From NCBI RefSeq assembly GCF_026008515.1, contig NZ_BQYM01000006.1, forward strand, positions 62,001-126,000: DNA of 64,000 nucleotides, written 5' to 3'. The notes beneath the pieces were generated by a model. The model saw only the letters and a program-made list of their open reading frames with translations, was not told the origin of the DNA and made no database searches. How positions within the stretch are numbered: position 1 is the first letter of the stretch; every line of letters begins with the position of its first letter. Positions 1-7,956 of this stretch are shown here, piece by piece. Source of the stretch: Hoyosella levis. Lineage in GTDB: Bacteria; Actinomycetota; Actinomycetes; Mycobacteriales; Mycobacteriaceae. The translations under genes were made by a program, and so were the position numbers.

Positions 1-100
1 ACCGGGCTGGATTCCTGCTCATTGGTGCGGGCCCGAGCTAGGCCAGGTTTCTTGCTCAGCCAGGGCCCGAGCCCGGGAGGGGTTCGTGCTAGGCAGGGGT

Positions 101-271
101 TCAGCGGCCGAACATGCGGGTGAGCAATGATCCGCCCTGGACACCGGGGGCAGGCTCGTGCCCCTCGCAGCGCTCGCCCTTGGGGACGCCTCGCATGACC
201 TGATCGACATGCATTCCACAGCCGGACCAGGTGGTCTTGCCGCACTGGCGACACTTGACGGGATAGCACAT
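101..271 (-). CDS. Small Cys-rich conserved protein (56 aa)
   Basis: A 56-residue protein starting MCYPVKCRQCGKTTWSGCG. It has a CxxC pair (C7, C10), further cysteines at C2 and C18 and one near position 36, so metal or thiol chemistry is plausible. Small proteins beginning MCYPV-C-CGKTTW-GCG are widespread and uncharacterised in actinobacteria, as I recall them. The start ATG at 269-271 is preceded on the minus strand by AGAAGGAG, a good ribosome binding site. A perfect palindrome (307-326) lies 35 nt upstream of the start and probably controls it. No biochemical function can be assigned; metal or persulfide response is an inference from cysteines plus operator. Confidence 0.8.
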   Translation of the reverse strand: MCYPVKCRQCGKTTWSGCGMHVDQVMRGVPKGERCEGHEPAPGVQGGSLLTRMFGR

Positions 272-306
272 GGTGACTCCTTCTCGGTGTTGGGAACTAC
301 CCCGAA

Positions 307-326
307 ATATACCCCGTGGGGTATAT
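307..326. promoter_or_regulatory. Perfect 9+2+9 palindrome, CsoR-family-like operator
   Basis: ATATACCCC-GT-GGGGTATAT is a perfect inverted repeat. Its A/T-rich ends and C-run/G-run core resemble operators of the CsoR/CstR/RcnR repressor family, which sense copper, persulfide or other metals. It sits between the divergent Cys-rich small gene (start 271) and the EAL-DICT gene (start 399), closer to the former. No CsoR-like gene is in the window, so the regulator would act from elsewhere. Confidence 0.6.
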
Positions 327-398
327 GGATGTCTAGATCCGCGCTCAATCGCGGACCTGGCCGCACCCCGCGCCGCACCAGGTGCAAGCCTGAAGGCT

Positions 399-1583
399 AT
401 GGAATACGCGGGACTCCCGGTCCGGACGACCTTCGCGCCGGTCCACCACCTCGGCACCGGCCACCTCGCAGCGGTGGACGTGCAGCTGCGCGGCGAGGGC
501 GACGGGCCCCTCGCCGCGTCCCCGGCATTGCGCGCCGTTGCCCGGGCCATGAGCGACACCTCCACCCTCGACAGGATGCGCTCCCACGCGCTCGACGGGC
601 ACCCCGCCAGCGCCGTGCCCGCGCTCGTCACCGTCGACGTAGGCTCGCTCGAGCAGCTCCAGCCGACCGCCGAACCACGCGGCGACCGCCAAGAGATCGT
701 CGTCATCACCGATCACGCCCTCGCCTCGGACCCGGCGCGCGCCCTGCGCCTTATCGCCGCGGCGCGGGAATCCGGCAAGGCCATCGCCGTCGACGAGGTC
801 GGGGCCCGCGACAAGCCCCTGGCGCTGCTGCCCCTCATCGAGCCCGAGATCATCATCCTGTCCGCCACGCTCATCGCCACCAAGCCCGACGCGTGGACGG
901 CCCACGTCGCCCAGGCCGTCGCGGCGCAGGCCGAGCACAGCACCACCATCGTCATCGCCGACGGCATCGACTCGATGATCCACCACGAGCGCGCCATCGG
1001 CCTCGGCGCCAGCCACGGAATGGGCCAGGCCTATCCCCCCGCGGCCTCGCCCGCGCAACTCGACACGACCAATGTCACTCCCCTGCGCATCGGAACCGCG
1101 CCGGCGCGGGAAGGAAGGCTCCCGTTCGCCATCGCCGCGGAGGACCACCGCACGCACTGGAGCCGCAAGACACTGCTCGTCGAGCTGAGCACCACCCTGG
1201 AGAACCAGGCAGCCACAGCTGGCGGCGACACCATCCTGCTCGGAACCTTCCAGCACGTCCGCAACTTCACCACCCGCACGCGCCGACGATGGGAATCGCT
1301 AGCGGGCCGCGTCGCCTTCGCCGGCGTCTACGGGGTGGGAATGGGATCCATCGTGGAGGACGGCGTGCACCACGCGCCCCTCGAGCCAGGCGAGCCACTG
1401 GTGGAGGAATGGAACGTCGTAGTGCTCGCCCCGCACTTCTGCAGCGTGCTCACCGCCCGCGACCTGCACCGCGGCGAGCGCGACGAGGACCGCGAGTTCG
1501 AGTACGTGCTCACCCAGGATCGCGCCACCGCCGTGCGCTGCGCCCGCGCCATCCTCGACCGGTTCTCGGGAGCGCGTCGCTAG
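399..1583 (+). CDS. Degenerate EAL-like plus DICT sensory domain protein
   Basis: 394 residues in two parts. The N-terminal half looks like an EAL c-di-GMP phosphodiesterase fold (PVHHLGTG resembles the usual P-I-V-D-L-x-T-G, AVDEVG stands where ALDDFG is usual), but the EAL signature itself reads DVQLRG, so catalysis is unlikely. The C-terminal half (about 245-394) matches the DICT sensory domain: KTLLVELSTTLE, LLGTFQHVRNFT, GVGMG and WNVVVLAPHF. DICT domains accompany cyclic-dinucleotide and light or stress signalling proteins. The ATG at 399 was chosen because homology begins there; the frame is open further upstream and the ribosome site is weak. The neighbour downstream is a convergent STAS protein. 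Likely a signalling scaffold; ligand unknown. Confidence 0.75.
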   Translation: MEYAGLPVRTTFAPVHHLGTGHLAAVDVQLRGEGDGPLAASPALRAVARAMSDTSTLDRMRSHALDGHPASAVPALVTVDVGSLEQLQPTAEPRGDRQEIVVITDHALASDPARALRLIAAARESGKAIAVDEVGARDKPLALLPLIEPEIIILSATLIATKPDAWTAHVAQAVAAQAEHSTTIVIADGIDSMIHHERAIGLGASHGMGQAYPPAASPAQLDTTNVTPLRIGTAPAREGRLPFAIAAEDHRTHWSRKTLLVELSTTLENQAATAGGDTILLGTFQHVRNFTTRTRRRWESLAGRVAFAGVYGVGMGSIVEDGVHHAPLEPGEPLVEEWNVVVLAPHFCSVLTARDLHRGERDEDREFEYVLTQDRATAVRCARAILDRFSGARR

Positions 1584-1646
1584 ATCCGGCTGGCTTCGCG
1601 CGCTGGCGGGGTTGGCGGCCCTGCGGCCGCGACTCGGATCCTGCCG

Positions 1647-2033
1647 CTACGAGGCAGAGGACACGAGCCGCAGGGCGGGCTGGGCTGGTTCCGCAGCGAG
1701 GAGCAAGCAGGCCGCCCGCAGCGACCCGCAGGCCAGCGGTGCACCGTCGCGCTTGGCGAGCGCCTGCCGCACGCCCTCGGACGCAATGATCGCGATCGAT
1801 GCGCCGGTAAGGGACGACAGGGAGGCAAGGTCCGAGAGTGCGCTCATCCCGGTCCGGGACAGAAAGTGGACCCTACGCACATCGATGATGACCTGCTCAG
1901 GCTCGTCGAGGTGGCCGAGGACGGTGAACAGGCGCGGCAGCGCCAGGGCGTCGAGCTCCCCCGCGATGTGCACGACGTCGATCTCGTCGCACAGGTTCTC
2001 GATGCTGATGGCGACATTGGGGCTAGCGAGCAT
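1647..2033 (-). CDS. STAS-domain protein, anti-sigma-factor-antagonist-like
   Basis: About 128 residues with the STAS pattern: an early beta strand (VVHIAGELDALALPRLF), then VIIDVRRVHFLSRTGMSAL at the site where SpoIIAA/RsbV proteins have D-x-S-G for regulatory phosphorylation. Here that loop reads SRTG, so serine and threonine are both available but the usual motif is altered. STAS proteins of this type bind anti-sigma factors or sit in stressosome-like relays. The ATG at 2033 has GGAGGGAG upstream; the frame stays open to 2120 (an alternative start without a ribosome site). It converges on the EAL-DICT gene and has no kinase or anti-sigma gene beside it. Confidence 0.8.
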   Translation of the reverse strand: MLASPNVAISIENLCDEIDVVHIAGELDALALPRLFTVLGHLDEPEQVIIDVRRVHFLSRTGMSALSDLASLSSLTGASIAIIASEGVRQALAKRDGAPLACGSLRAACLLLAAEPAQPALRLVSSAS

Positions 2034-2519
2034 GGCGCGAAGCTCCCTCCGGAAGCGGGTCGATCGGGCCCGAGGTTGGTTTGCAGGCCTGATCGGAAAT
2101 GGTGTCGAGCATGATGTCACCGCAGTCAGGCAACCTCTTCGCTGCTACTGCGTGGGGCGGGTGGGTCGGGCGAATCGGCTTCCTGAACTGCGGTGACGTT
2201 ATCTACGATGCGCTCCGGGTGTCACAGCGCCACCGCAGCGATAGTCACGTTTCGATAAAGTAGAGATAACGCTCGGATAACGGCGCCGGTGAAGCATTCT
2301 CCTTGCTGTCCGCAGCGGGAGTCCTCGGCCAAGGAAGCCGAGCATTCGCCGCCCTCGACTCCAAACGCGATAGAAGCTGCTCGACACGCCCTTGCAACAC
2401 GCCGATGGGGAAGCGTTTTCCCTCGCGTTTGGCGCGCCAGCGCCACCAGCGGCGCAATCCAGGCGCGCCAGCGCCCCCTCCAGCGCGGGCCCGCGCCACC
2501 GGCAAGCCCGCCCCGCGAC
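2034..2519. other. Intergenic region without convincing genes
   Basis: Open frames here have arginine/alanine-rich translations without family resemblance and no ribosome sites. The right part (2425-2500) is very GC-rich, with a 14-bp direct repeat and a 14-bp perfect palindrome (GCGCGGGCCCGCGC, 2483-2496) just past the dnaB stop, which may help end dnaB transcription. Confidence 0.5.
2431..2475. repeat. 14-bp direct repeat, two copies
   Basis: GGCGCGCCAGCGCC occurs at 2431-2444 and again at 2462-2475, 31 bp apart, downstream of dnaB. The role is unknown; it may be part of a GC-rich termination region. Confidence 0.6.
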
Positions 2520-3914
2520 CTACCCCCGCGCCATATCGACGAAGCGGGAGTAGTGGAGCTGGTGAGCGACAGTGATGGTGGCGGTAGGGCCCGCACGGTG
2601 CTTGCCGATGATGATGTCGGCCTCGCCGCCGCGGGGGTCATCGGGCTCGAACGCATCGGGGCGGTGGAGCAGGATGACCATGTCCGCGTCCTGCTCCAGG
2701 GAACCCGATTCGCGCAGGTCGGAGACTTGCGGCTTCTTGTCGGCACGTTGCTCGGGACCACGGTTGAGCTGGCTGATGGCGATGACAGGAACCTCGATCT
2801 CCTTCGCGAGGAGCTTGAGGCTGCGGGAGAACTCGGAGACTTCCTGCTGCCGTGATTCAACCTTGCGCCCGGAGCTCATGAGCTGCAAGTAGTCGAGCAC
2901 GATCAGCTTGAGGTCGTGCTTCTGCTTGAGCCGGCGGGCCTTGGCGCGGATCTCCATCATGGTGAGGTTGGGCGAGTCGTCGATGAACAGGGGCGCCTCG
3001 CTGATCTCGCTCATGCGGCGGGCAAGCCGGGTCCAGTCGTCGTCGGTCATGCGGCCGGACCTCATGTCGGCGAGCTTGATCTTCGATTCGGCCGAGAGCA
3101 GTCGCATGACGATCTCGGTCTTGCTCATCTCGAGCGAGAACACTGCGCTCGCCATCCCGTGCTTGATGGAGCACGAGCGCAGGAAGTCCATGCCGAGAGT
3201 GGATTTACCCACGCCGGGCCGGGCGGCGATGATGATCATCTGCCCGGGGTGCAGGCCGTTGGTGAGCTCGTCGAGCTCGACGAATCCTGTGGGCACGCCG
3301 AGGGACATGCCGCCGCGGGAGGCGATGGAGTCGATCTCGTCCATGGTGGGCTGCAGGAGTTCCTCGAGCGCGACATAGTCCTCGGTGGTGCGACGCTCGG
3401 TGACCTCGAAGATCTCGGCCTGGGCGCGGTCGACGATGGCGGCGACGTCTTGCCCCTCGCTGCCGGTGTAGCCGTACTGGACGATGCGCGTGCCCGCTTC
3501 GACGAGTCGGCGGAGGATGGCTTTCTCGGCGACGATCTCGGCGTAGTAGCCAGCGTTGGCCGCAGTAGGAACGGTCGAGATGAGGGTGTGCATGTAGGGG
3601 GCGCCGCCGATGCGCCGGAGATCGCCGCGACGCTCGAGCTCCGCAGCGACAGTGACGGGGTCGGCTGGTTCGCCGCGCGCGTAGAGGTCGAGGATGCAGT
3701 CATACACATCCTGGTGGGCCGGCCGGTAGAAGTCCCCGGGGCGGAGCCGCTCGATGACGTCGGCGATGGCGTCCTTGCTGAGCAGCATTCCGCCGAGCAC
3801 GGCTTGCTCGGCGCCGAGATCCTGGGGCGGCTGGCGGAAGTGGTCGTCGCCGGGCCCGTGGTCATTGGCGGGGCCGTGGTCGCTAGTGCGTGGTGCCCGG
3901 TCGTCCGCGGCCAC
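2520..3914 (-). CDS. dnaB: Replicative DNA helicase DnaB
   Basis: 464 residues. DnaB unwinds DNA as a hexamer at the replication fork and interacts with primase. The N-terminal helicase domain is about 30-135 (LGAEQAVLGGML). The RecA-like ATPase follows, with Walker A ARPGVGKST near 231-239, Walker B LIVLDYLQLM and the C-terminal DLRESGSLEQDADMV and GGEADIIIGKHR segments. The length is that of an ordinary DnaB, so there is no intein, unlike some mycobacterial DnaB proteins. GTG start at 3914 with AGGAGG upstream. It lies at the end of a minus-strand replication/ribosome group but is separated from rplI by 500 bp containing DnaA-box-like sites and the rplI terminator, so it is probably transcribed from its own promoter. 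Confidence 0.98.
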   Translation of the reverse strand: MAADDRAPRTSDHGPANDHGPGDDHFRQPPQDLGAEQAVLGGMLLSKDAIADVIERLRPGDFYRPAHQDVYDCILDLYARGEPADPVTVAAELERRGDLRRIGGAPYMHTLISTVPTAANAGYYAEIVAEKAILRRLVEAGTRIVQYGYTGSEGQDVAAIVDRAQAEIFEVTERRTTEDYVALEELLQPTMDEIDSIASRGGMSLGVPTGFVELDELTNGLHPGQMIIIAARPGVGKSTLGMDFLRSCSIKHGMASAVFSLEMSKTEIVMRLLSAESKIKLADMRSGRMTDDDWTRLARRMSEISEAPLFIDDSPNLTMMEIRAKARRLKQKHDLKLIVLDYLQLMSSGRKVESRQQEVSEFSRSLKLLAKEIEVPVIAISQLNRGPEQRADKKPQVSDLRESGSLEQDADMVILLHRPDAFEPDDPRGGEADIIIGKHRAGPTATITVAHQLHYSRFVDMARG

Positions 3915-4058
3915 TGGTGCCTCCTGAGGGTGGTGCTGGCTCGGTGCGGCGTGGATGCCGCGTTCTTGTTGTACCGCTTTGGTCCGACGGTTGCGAGGGT
4001 GTGCCGCGTGTCGGATTCACGGACCCGGACGAGTCTCAAGCATGACGTGAGAGTTGCC

Positions 4059-4359
4059 TGTGCACAGTTCTGTGCATAACCCTGTGGATAGTTGGGGATA
4101 TCTTGTGAACAACCTGTGGACAGTTTCGGGAGCCAGGAGAAGGATGGGCGAATAACACCAGCTCACACTGCACTTTTTGGCTGTGCACACTGTGGACAAC
4201 GCTGTGCACGGCGTGTCGCCAGATTGTGATTCCTGGCGTGTCGCACCGTGTTGTGCGTTAGCTATCCACGCGCTGTTTGCCACCTCGCCACCTTTTCGTG
4301 GCGCTGGGGAATGTTCCTCGCCTAGTTCCCCAAGTTATCCACAGGACACTTGTGGACAA
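4059..4359. promoter_or_regulatory. Cluster of DnaA-box-like sites upstream of dnaB
   Basis: Perfect 9-mers are TGTGGACAA at 4191-4199, TTATCCACA at 4335-4343 and TGTGGACAA at 4351-4359. Near-matches are TGTGCATAA 4071-4079, TGTGGATAG 4083-4091, TTGTGAACA 4103-4111, TGTGGACAG 4115-4123 and TGTGCACAG 4059-4067. Together they occupy most of the gap between dnaB and rplI. The vocabulary is the same as in the oriC at the right end. DnaA binding here could regulate dnaB or titrate DnaA. Confidence 0.75.
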
Positions 4360-4367
4360 CTACACGT

Positions 4368-4400
4368 CTAGCCCCAGGGGTCGAGGACCCCTGGGGCTAG
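4368..4400 (-). terminator. Perfect hairpin ending the rpsF-rplI operon
   Basis: Inverted repeat with 15-bp perfect arms (CTAGCCCCAGGGGTC at 4368-4382 and its complement at 4386-4400) around a 3-nt loop, 15 bp beyond the rplI stop. No strong U-run follows, which is common in actinobacterial terminators. Confidence 0.85.
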
Positions 4401-4415
4401 GCGCTATCTGCTATG

Positions 4416-4868
4416 TCAGGCAGGCACGATACTGACGTTCAGCCGGGCTGACACCTTGGAGTGCAGACCGACAACGATGATGTACTTGCCAACCGACTTG
4501 ATGTGCGCTGAAGGCATTTCGACGTTGCGCCGATCCACCGTGGGACCACCGGCCGACTTGATAGCCGACACGATGTCCGAGGCTGCGATCGAACCGAAGA
4601 GCTTGCCACCCGCGCCGGTGCGAACCGGAATCGTGATGGCGCCGATCTTCTCCAGCGTCGCCTTGGCTTCCTCGGCGATGTCAAGGTCGCGGGCCGCGCG
4701 TGACTCACGGGCCTTGCGCAGCTCCTCAACCTGCTTCTCGGCGCCACGGGTGGCGCGGATTGCGAGTCCTCGCGGAAGCAGGTAGTTACGGCCGTAGCCG
4801 TCCTTGACCTCGACGGTGTCGCCAGGAGCGCCAAGGTGCTCAACTTCAGCGGTGAGGATGAGCTTCAT
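4416..4868 (-). CDS. rplI: 50S ribosomal protein L9
   Basis: 150 residues, the standard L9 length. The N-terminal RNA-binding domain shows MKLILTAEVEHLGAPGD, VKDGYGRNYLLPRGLA, followed by the long connecting helix (about 42-75) and the C-terminal domain (KLFGSIAASDI). L9 binds 23S rRNA domain V near the L1 stalk. It is the last gene of rpsF-ssb-rpsR-rplI, 19 bp after rpsR, and is followed by a perfect hairpin. ATG start at 4868. Confidence 0.98.
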   Translation of the reverse strand: MKLILTAEVEHLGAPGDTVEVKDGYGRNYLLPRGLAIRATRGAEKQVEELRKARESRAARDLDIAEEAKATLEKIGAITIPVRTGAGGKLFGSIAASDIVSAIKSAGGPTVDRRNVEMPSAHIKSVGKYIIVVGLHSKVSARLNVSIVPA

Positions 4869-4887
4869 TCTATTGTCCTCCCGTTCC

Positions 4888-5124
4888 TTAGCGTGCCGTC
4901 GAGGTGTACGGCAGCAGGGCCATTTCTCGTGAAACTTTGACTGCGGCAGCCACGTCCATTTGATGCTGGACGCAGGTGCCAGTGACCCGGCGTGCCCGGA
5001 TTCGTCCGCGATCGCTGACGAATGTCCGGAGCAGTGCCGCATCCTTGTAGTCGATGCGGGCTCCCGCCGGGGCGCAGAACACGCATGACTGTTGTGTTGT
5101 CATACGCAAGCGTGCGTGGGACAT
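4888..5124 (-). CDS. rpsR: 30S ribosomal protein S18
   Basis: 78 residues with the S18 core [32 protein letters not shown] and the end [10 protein letters not shown]. The CVFC pair plus the later GTC cysteine suggest the zinc-binding (C+) form of S18 rather than the cysteine-free paralogue induced on zinc limitation. S18 pairs with S6 (rpsF, same operon) on the small-subunit platform. Start ATG at 5124 with GGAGAAAG upstream; a second in-frame ATG seven codons on is an alternative. Confidence 0.96.
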   Translation of the reverse strand: MSHARLRMTTQQSCVFCAPAGARIDYKDAALLRTFVSDRGRIRARRVTGTCVQHQMDVAAAVKVSREMALLPYTSTAR

Positions 5125-5271
5125 GGTCTTTCTCCGATTGATTCCTGTTGCTGTCGGGAACGCGCACCCCCGCGTTCCTGCTGCACCAGGTATCTCATCT
5201 GCTGGTAGCTCAACTCCTGGAAGGGTGTTCCCACCCAGGCCGATTGTGTCCGTGGCGGGCGCCCGGACCGA

Positions 5272-5775
5272 TCAGAACGGCGGCTCGTCGCCCTGACCTG
5301 CAAAGCCGCTGGCCGGTGGTGCGCTGCCCCACGGATCATTCGCCGGCGCTGCCGGGGCCGCGCCGAATCCGCCGCCGCGTCCACCCTGTGCTGCCTGTCC
5401 ACCGTCGGGACGGCTGACCCGGTTGACCTTCGCGGTGGCGTACTTCAAGGAAGGACCCACCTCGTCGACCTCGAGCTCGATGACAGTGCGCTTCTCGCCC
5501 TCGCGGGTCTCGAAGCTGCGCTGCCGCAACCGGCCGTTGACGATGACGCGCATTCCCTTGTTGAGGGATTCAGCGACGTGCTCCGCCGCCTGGCGCCAGA
5601 TGTTGCACCGGAGGAACAGTGCCTCGCCGTCCTCCCATTGGTTCGACTGAGCGTTGAACCGACGAGGGGTCGACGCGACAGTGAATGTCGCTACTGCTGC
5701 ACCTGCGGGAGTAAACCGTAGCTCGGGATCCGCAGTGAGATTGCCGATGACCGTGATTACAGTTTCGCCTGCCAT
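5272..5775 (-). CDS. ssb: Single-stranded DNA-binding protein
   Basis: 167 residues. The OB-fold (about 1-112) starts [35 protein letters not shown] and includes [20 protein letters not shown] glycine/alanine/proline-rich linker leads to the acidic tip GDEPPF, which recruits replication and repair partners. SSB coats single-stranded DNA. ATG start with an excellent AGGAGG site. Lies between rpsF and rpsR, the conserved actinobacterial arrangement. Confidence 0.98.
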   Translation of the reverse strand: MAGETVITVIGNLTADPELRFTPAGAAVATFTVASTPRRFNAQSNQWEDGEALFLRCNIWRQAAEHVAESLNKGMRVIVNGRLRQRSFETREGEKRTVIELEVDEVGPSLKYATAKVNRVSRPDGGQAAQGGRGGGFGAAPAAPANDPWGSAPPASGFAGQGDEPPF

Positions 5776-5982
5776 GTTTCCTCCTGGTGGATGGACGAGC
5801 CAGCCTGGTTGTTCGTGAATGTCCTGGGGGATCCAATGTCACACAGATGTATGGCCAGGATCAGCGACATGCCCTGGGGCTTGCCGATGTCGTGACCTAT
5901 CCGGGCTTCATGGGATGCGCCGCGGGAGCCGCACATGCATGGTTACCCGCGACCCCTGACAATTCACGCGCTCGAGGCTTGC

Positions 5983-6270
5983 TCAGCGGCCGAGCCGGAG
6001 AACCTTGGTGCGCAGCACGGACTCATTGAGGCCGAGCTGGCGGTCAAGCTCCGCGACGGTGCTGGGCTCAGCAGTCACGTTGACGACGGCATAGATGCCC
6101 TCGCCGAGCTTGTTGATCTCGTAGGCGAGCCGACGCTTGCCCCAGATGTCGATGTTATCGACCGTGCCACCACCCTGGCGGATCACATTGAGGAAAGTAT
6201 CGAGCGAAGGAGCAACGGTGCGCTCGTCCAGACGCGGATCGAGGATCACCATCATTTCGTATTGACGCAC
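5983..6270 (-). CDS. rpsF: 30S ribosomal protein S6
   Basis: 95 residues: [42 protein letters not shown] and [14 protein letters not shown] are S6 hallmarks. S6 forms a heterodimer with S18 on the 30S platform. GTG start at 6270, with a very strong ribosome site (GGGAGGTGAT, 8 nt away). It leads the operon rpsF-ssb-rpsR-rplI; about 207 bp without a gene separate it from ssb. A perfect palindrome lies in its leader. Confidence 0.98.
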   Translation of the reverse strand: MRQYEMMVILDPRLDERTVAPSLDTFLNVIRQGGGTVDNIDIWGKRRLAYEINKLGEGIYAVVNVTAEPSTVAELDRQLGLNESVLRTKVLRLGR

Positions 6271-6301
6271 GGGACCTCATCACCTCCCATGGGCTTCAAC
6301 G

Positions 6302-6320
6302 GCCACGGACGGTCCGTGGC
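6302..6320 (-). promoter_or_regulatory. Perfect palindrome in the rpsF leader
   Basis: GCCACGGAC-G-GTCCGTGGC (6302-6320) begins 32 nt upstream of the rpsF start codon. As RNA it would fold as a 7-bp stem with a 5-nt loop containing CCG. Many bacteria regulate rpsF by S6:S18 binding to a leader stem-loop with a conserved CCG. Whether this is that element or a DNA operator cannot be told from one sequence. Confidence 0.45.
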
Positions 6321-6447
6321 AGGAGGGTTGTTACGTCAGTAACCTCAGCAAACTACCAGTTCGCACCAGCAGAAGCTAATTGCTAGCGCCAACACGAAAC
6401 CGGTCCCCGGGCAGTCGTGCCCGCAGCAAGCCGGCTTTTCCGCAACA

Positions 6448-7956
6448 ATGTCCACGATGCCTGTTCTCGCGCGCCGCTACCTCGCTCCCGCCCTGGTCCT
6501 CCTCGTGGCGGCCATCGCGCTCCTTCTCGCCTACGCGAACAAAGCGCGCTGCACCGGCCCGGTCTTCGATGCCGCGGGTCGCAGCGCGAACTTCGACGTC
6601 CTCAAGAACCAGGCCGTGTGCTATTCCGACATCCAGTTGCTCTGGCTCGGCCGAGGCATCGAGTCCAAGGTCTTCCCCTACATCCACGGCAGCATCACGC
6701 CGGACGGCTTTCTCTTCAACGGCACCGTCGAGTATCCCGTCCTCTCGGGGCTGCTGATGTGGCTCGGTGCGCTCCCAGCGAGCAACGATGCCAGCTTCCT
6801 GCTGTGGTCCAGCATCATCCTGGCACCGTTCGGGCTGGCCACCGCGTGGCTGCTCGCCCGGCTGGCGGGCTGGCGGGCCCTGCTGTTCGCCGCGGCACCG
6901 GCCCTCGTGATGTATGGGTTCCACAACTGGGATCTTGCTGTCGTCCTCACCGCGGTGGCGGCGGTGTACATCGTGGTCCGCTGCCAGGGGTGGGGCACCC
7001 GCAAGCGCGCGCTGGTGGCCGCCGTGATCCTTGCGGTGGGCTTCTGCGTGAAGATCTATCCCGGCTTCTTCGTCGCCCCCCTGCTCCTGTGGGCGCTGAC
7101 GGGCGGGGATGATCCGCGGCGGCGATGGGACGTGCCGGGCGCCGCGGGCGTGGCAGGCGTGGCAACTCTCGTGGTGGTAGCGATCAATGCGCCGTTCGCC
7201 GTGCTGGGCTTCGAGGGGTGGCGGGCATCGTTCGAGTTCCAGTCCCTGCGCACGGCTGATATCACGACCAACTCGATCTGGTACTGGGGCCTGCGCCCGC
7301 TGATCGGCGAGGGCGAGACCTATGACCTGATCGTGGGAACGGCCTCGCCCGCCCTGGCGCTGGCGAGCTTCGCCGCGGCGCTGGCGGCGGGATGGTGGAT
7401 CCTGCGCCGGACCGGCGAGTACCCGTGGATCGCGGTGTCGGCGACCATGCTCTGCGGGTTCCTGCTGCTGCACAAGGTGCACTCGCCGCAGTTCATGCTG
7501 TGGCTGCTGCCATTCCTGGTGCTGCTTCGCGTGCCCTGGACGTTGATCGGCGCGTACGTGCTCGCTGATCTCGCGATCGGCATCGGCGTTTTCCGGTATT
7601 TCTATGACCTCGGCGCGGGGATCGATCCCGCGGGCGGCTCGCTGTGGGTGGTGCAGGTCGGAGTGTGGGGCCGGGCGGCCGGGCTCGTGCTCCTCGCGGG
7701 GGCGTTTCTCGTGGCCCGGCCAGCATGGTCGCGTTCCGATACGGTGACGGGTGCCTCGCGCTACGATGACCGGGCACTCCGGCAAACCGGGCAGCCCGCC
7801 GGGACCCGAGAACCGCGAGATCGACCAAGGGGGACGCGCCGCAATGCCTGTCGAGAACGAGCCAGCGACACCGATGCCGCTGCGCAGCATCGGCCTGATC
7901 GAGGATCACGAATCCGTGGCGATCGGGCTGGCGACGATCCTCGCCGAGGTACCTGA
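6448..7956 (+). CDS. GT87-like membrane glycosyltransferase (first paralogue)
   Basis: A polytopic membrane protein with about ten hydrophobic segments from residue 9 to about 420, resembling the Rv0051/GT87 (polyprenyl-phosphate mannose-dependent mannosyltransferase-like) family. Motifs shared with the second copy at 10424-11992 include a conserved Y-S-D after the first loop, EYPV in the second loop, the K-I/L-YP segment and H/N-K-V-x-SPQF. Such enzymes build cell-envelope glycans on the outer face of the membrane. The last about 50 residues are arginine-rich, unlike a membrane protein, and overlap the next gene by 113 nt, so the native C-terminus may once have been shorter. ATG at 6448; no strong ribosome site. 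Confidence 0.8.
   Translation: MSTMPVLARRYLAPALVLLVAAIALLLAYANKARCTGPVFDAAGRSANFDVLKNQAVCYSDIQLLWLGRGIESKVFPYIHGSITPDGFLFNGTVEYPVLSGLLMWLGALPASNDASFLLWSSIILAPFGLATAWLLARLAGWRALLFAAAPALVMYGFHNWDLAVVLTAVAAVYIVVRCQGWGTRKRALVAAVILAVGFCVKIYPGFFVAPLLLWALTGGDDPRRRWDVPGAAGVAGVATLVVVAINAPFAVLGFEGWRASFEFQSLRTADITTNSIWYWGLRPLIGEGETYDLIVGTASPALALASFAAALAAGWWILRRTGEYPWIAVSATMLCGFLLLHKVHSPQFMLWLLPFLVLLRVPWTLIGAYVLADLAIGIGVFRYFYDLGAGIDPAGGSLWVVQVGVWGRAAGLVLLAGAFLVARPAWSRSDTVTGASRYDDRALRQTGQPAGTREPRDRPRGTRRNACRERASDTDAAAQHRPDRGSRIRGDRAGDDPRRGT

Noticed and set aside
158-1789. Second plus-strand frame over the EAL-DICT gene (543 codons)
   Set aside because: Arg/Pro/His-rich, no motif; the overlapping frame encodes the DICT protein.
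2520-3914. Intein in dnaB
   Set aside because: The protein is 464 residues and collinear through both Walker motifs; no insertion.
4017-4283. Small minus-strand open frame between dnaB and rplI (a hypothetical gene exists here in some relatives)
   Set aside because: It is made of DnaA-box words read through, has no ribosome site and no family resemblance.
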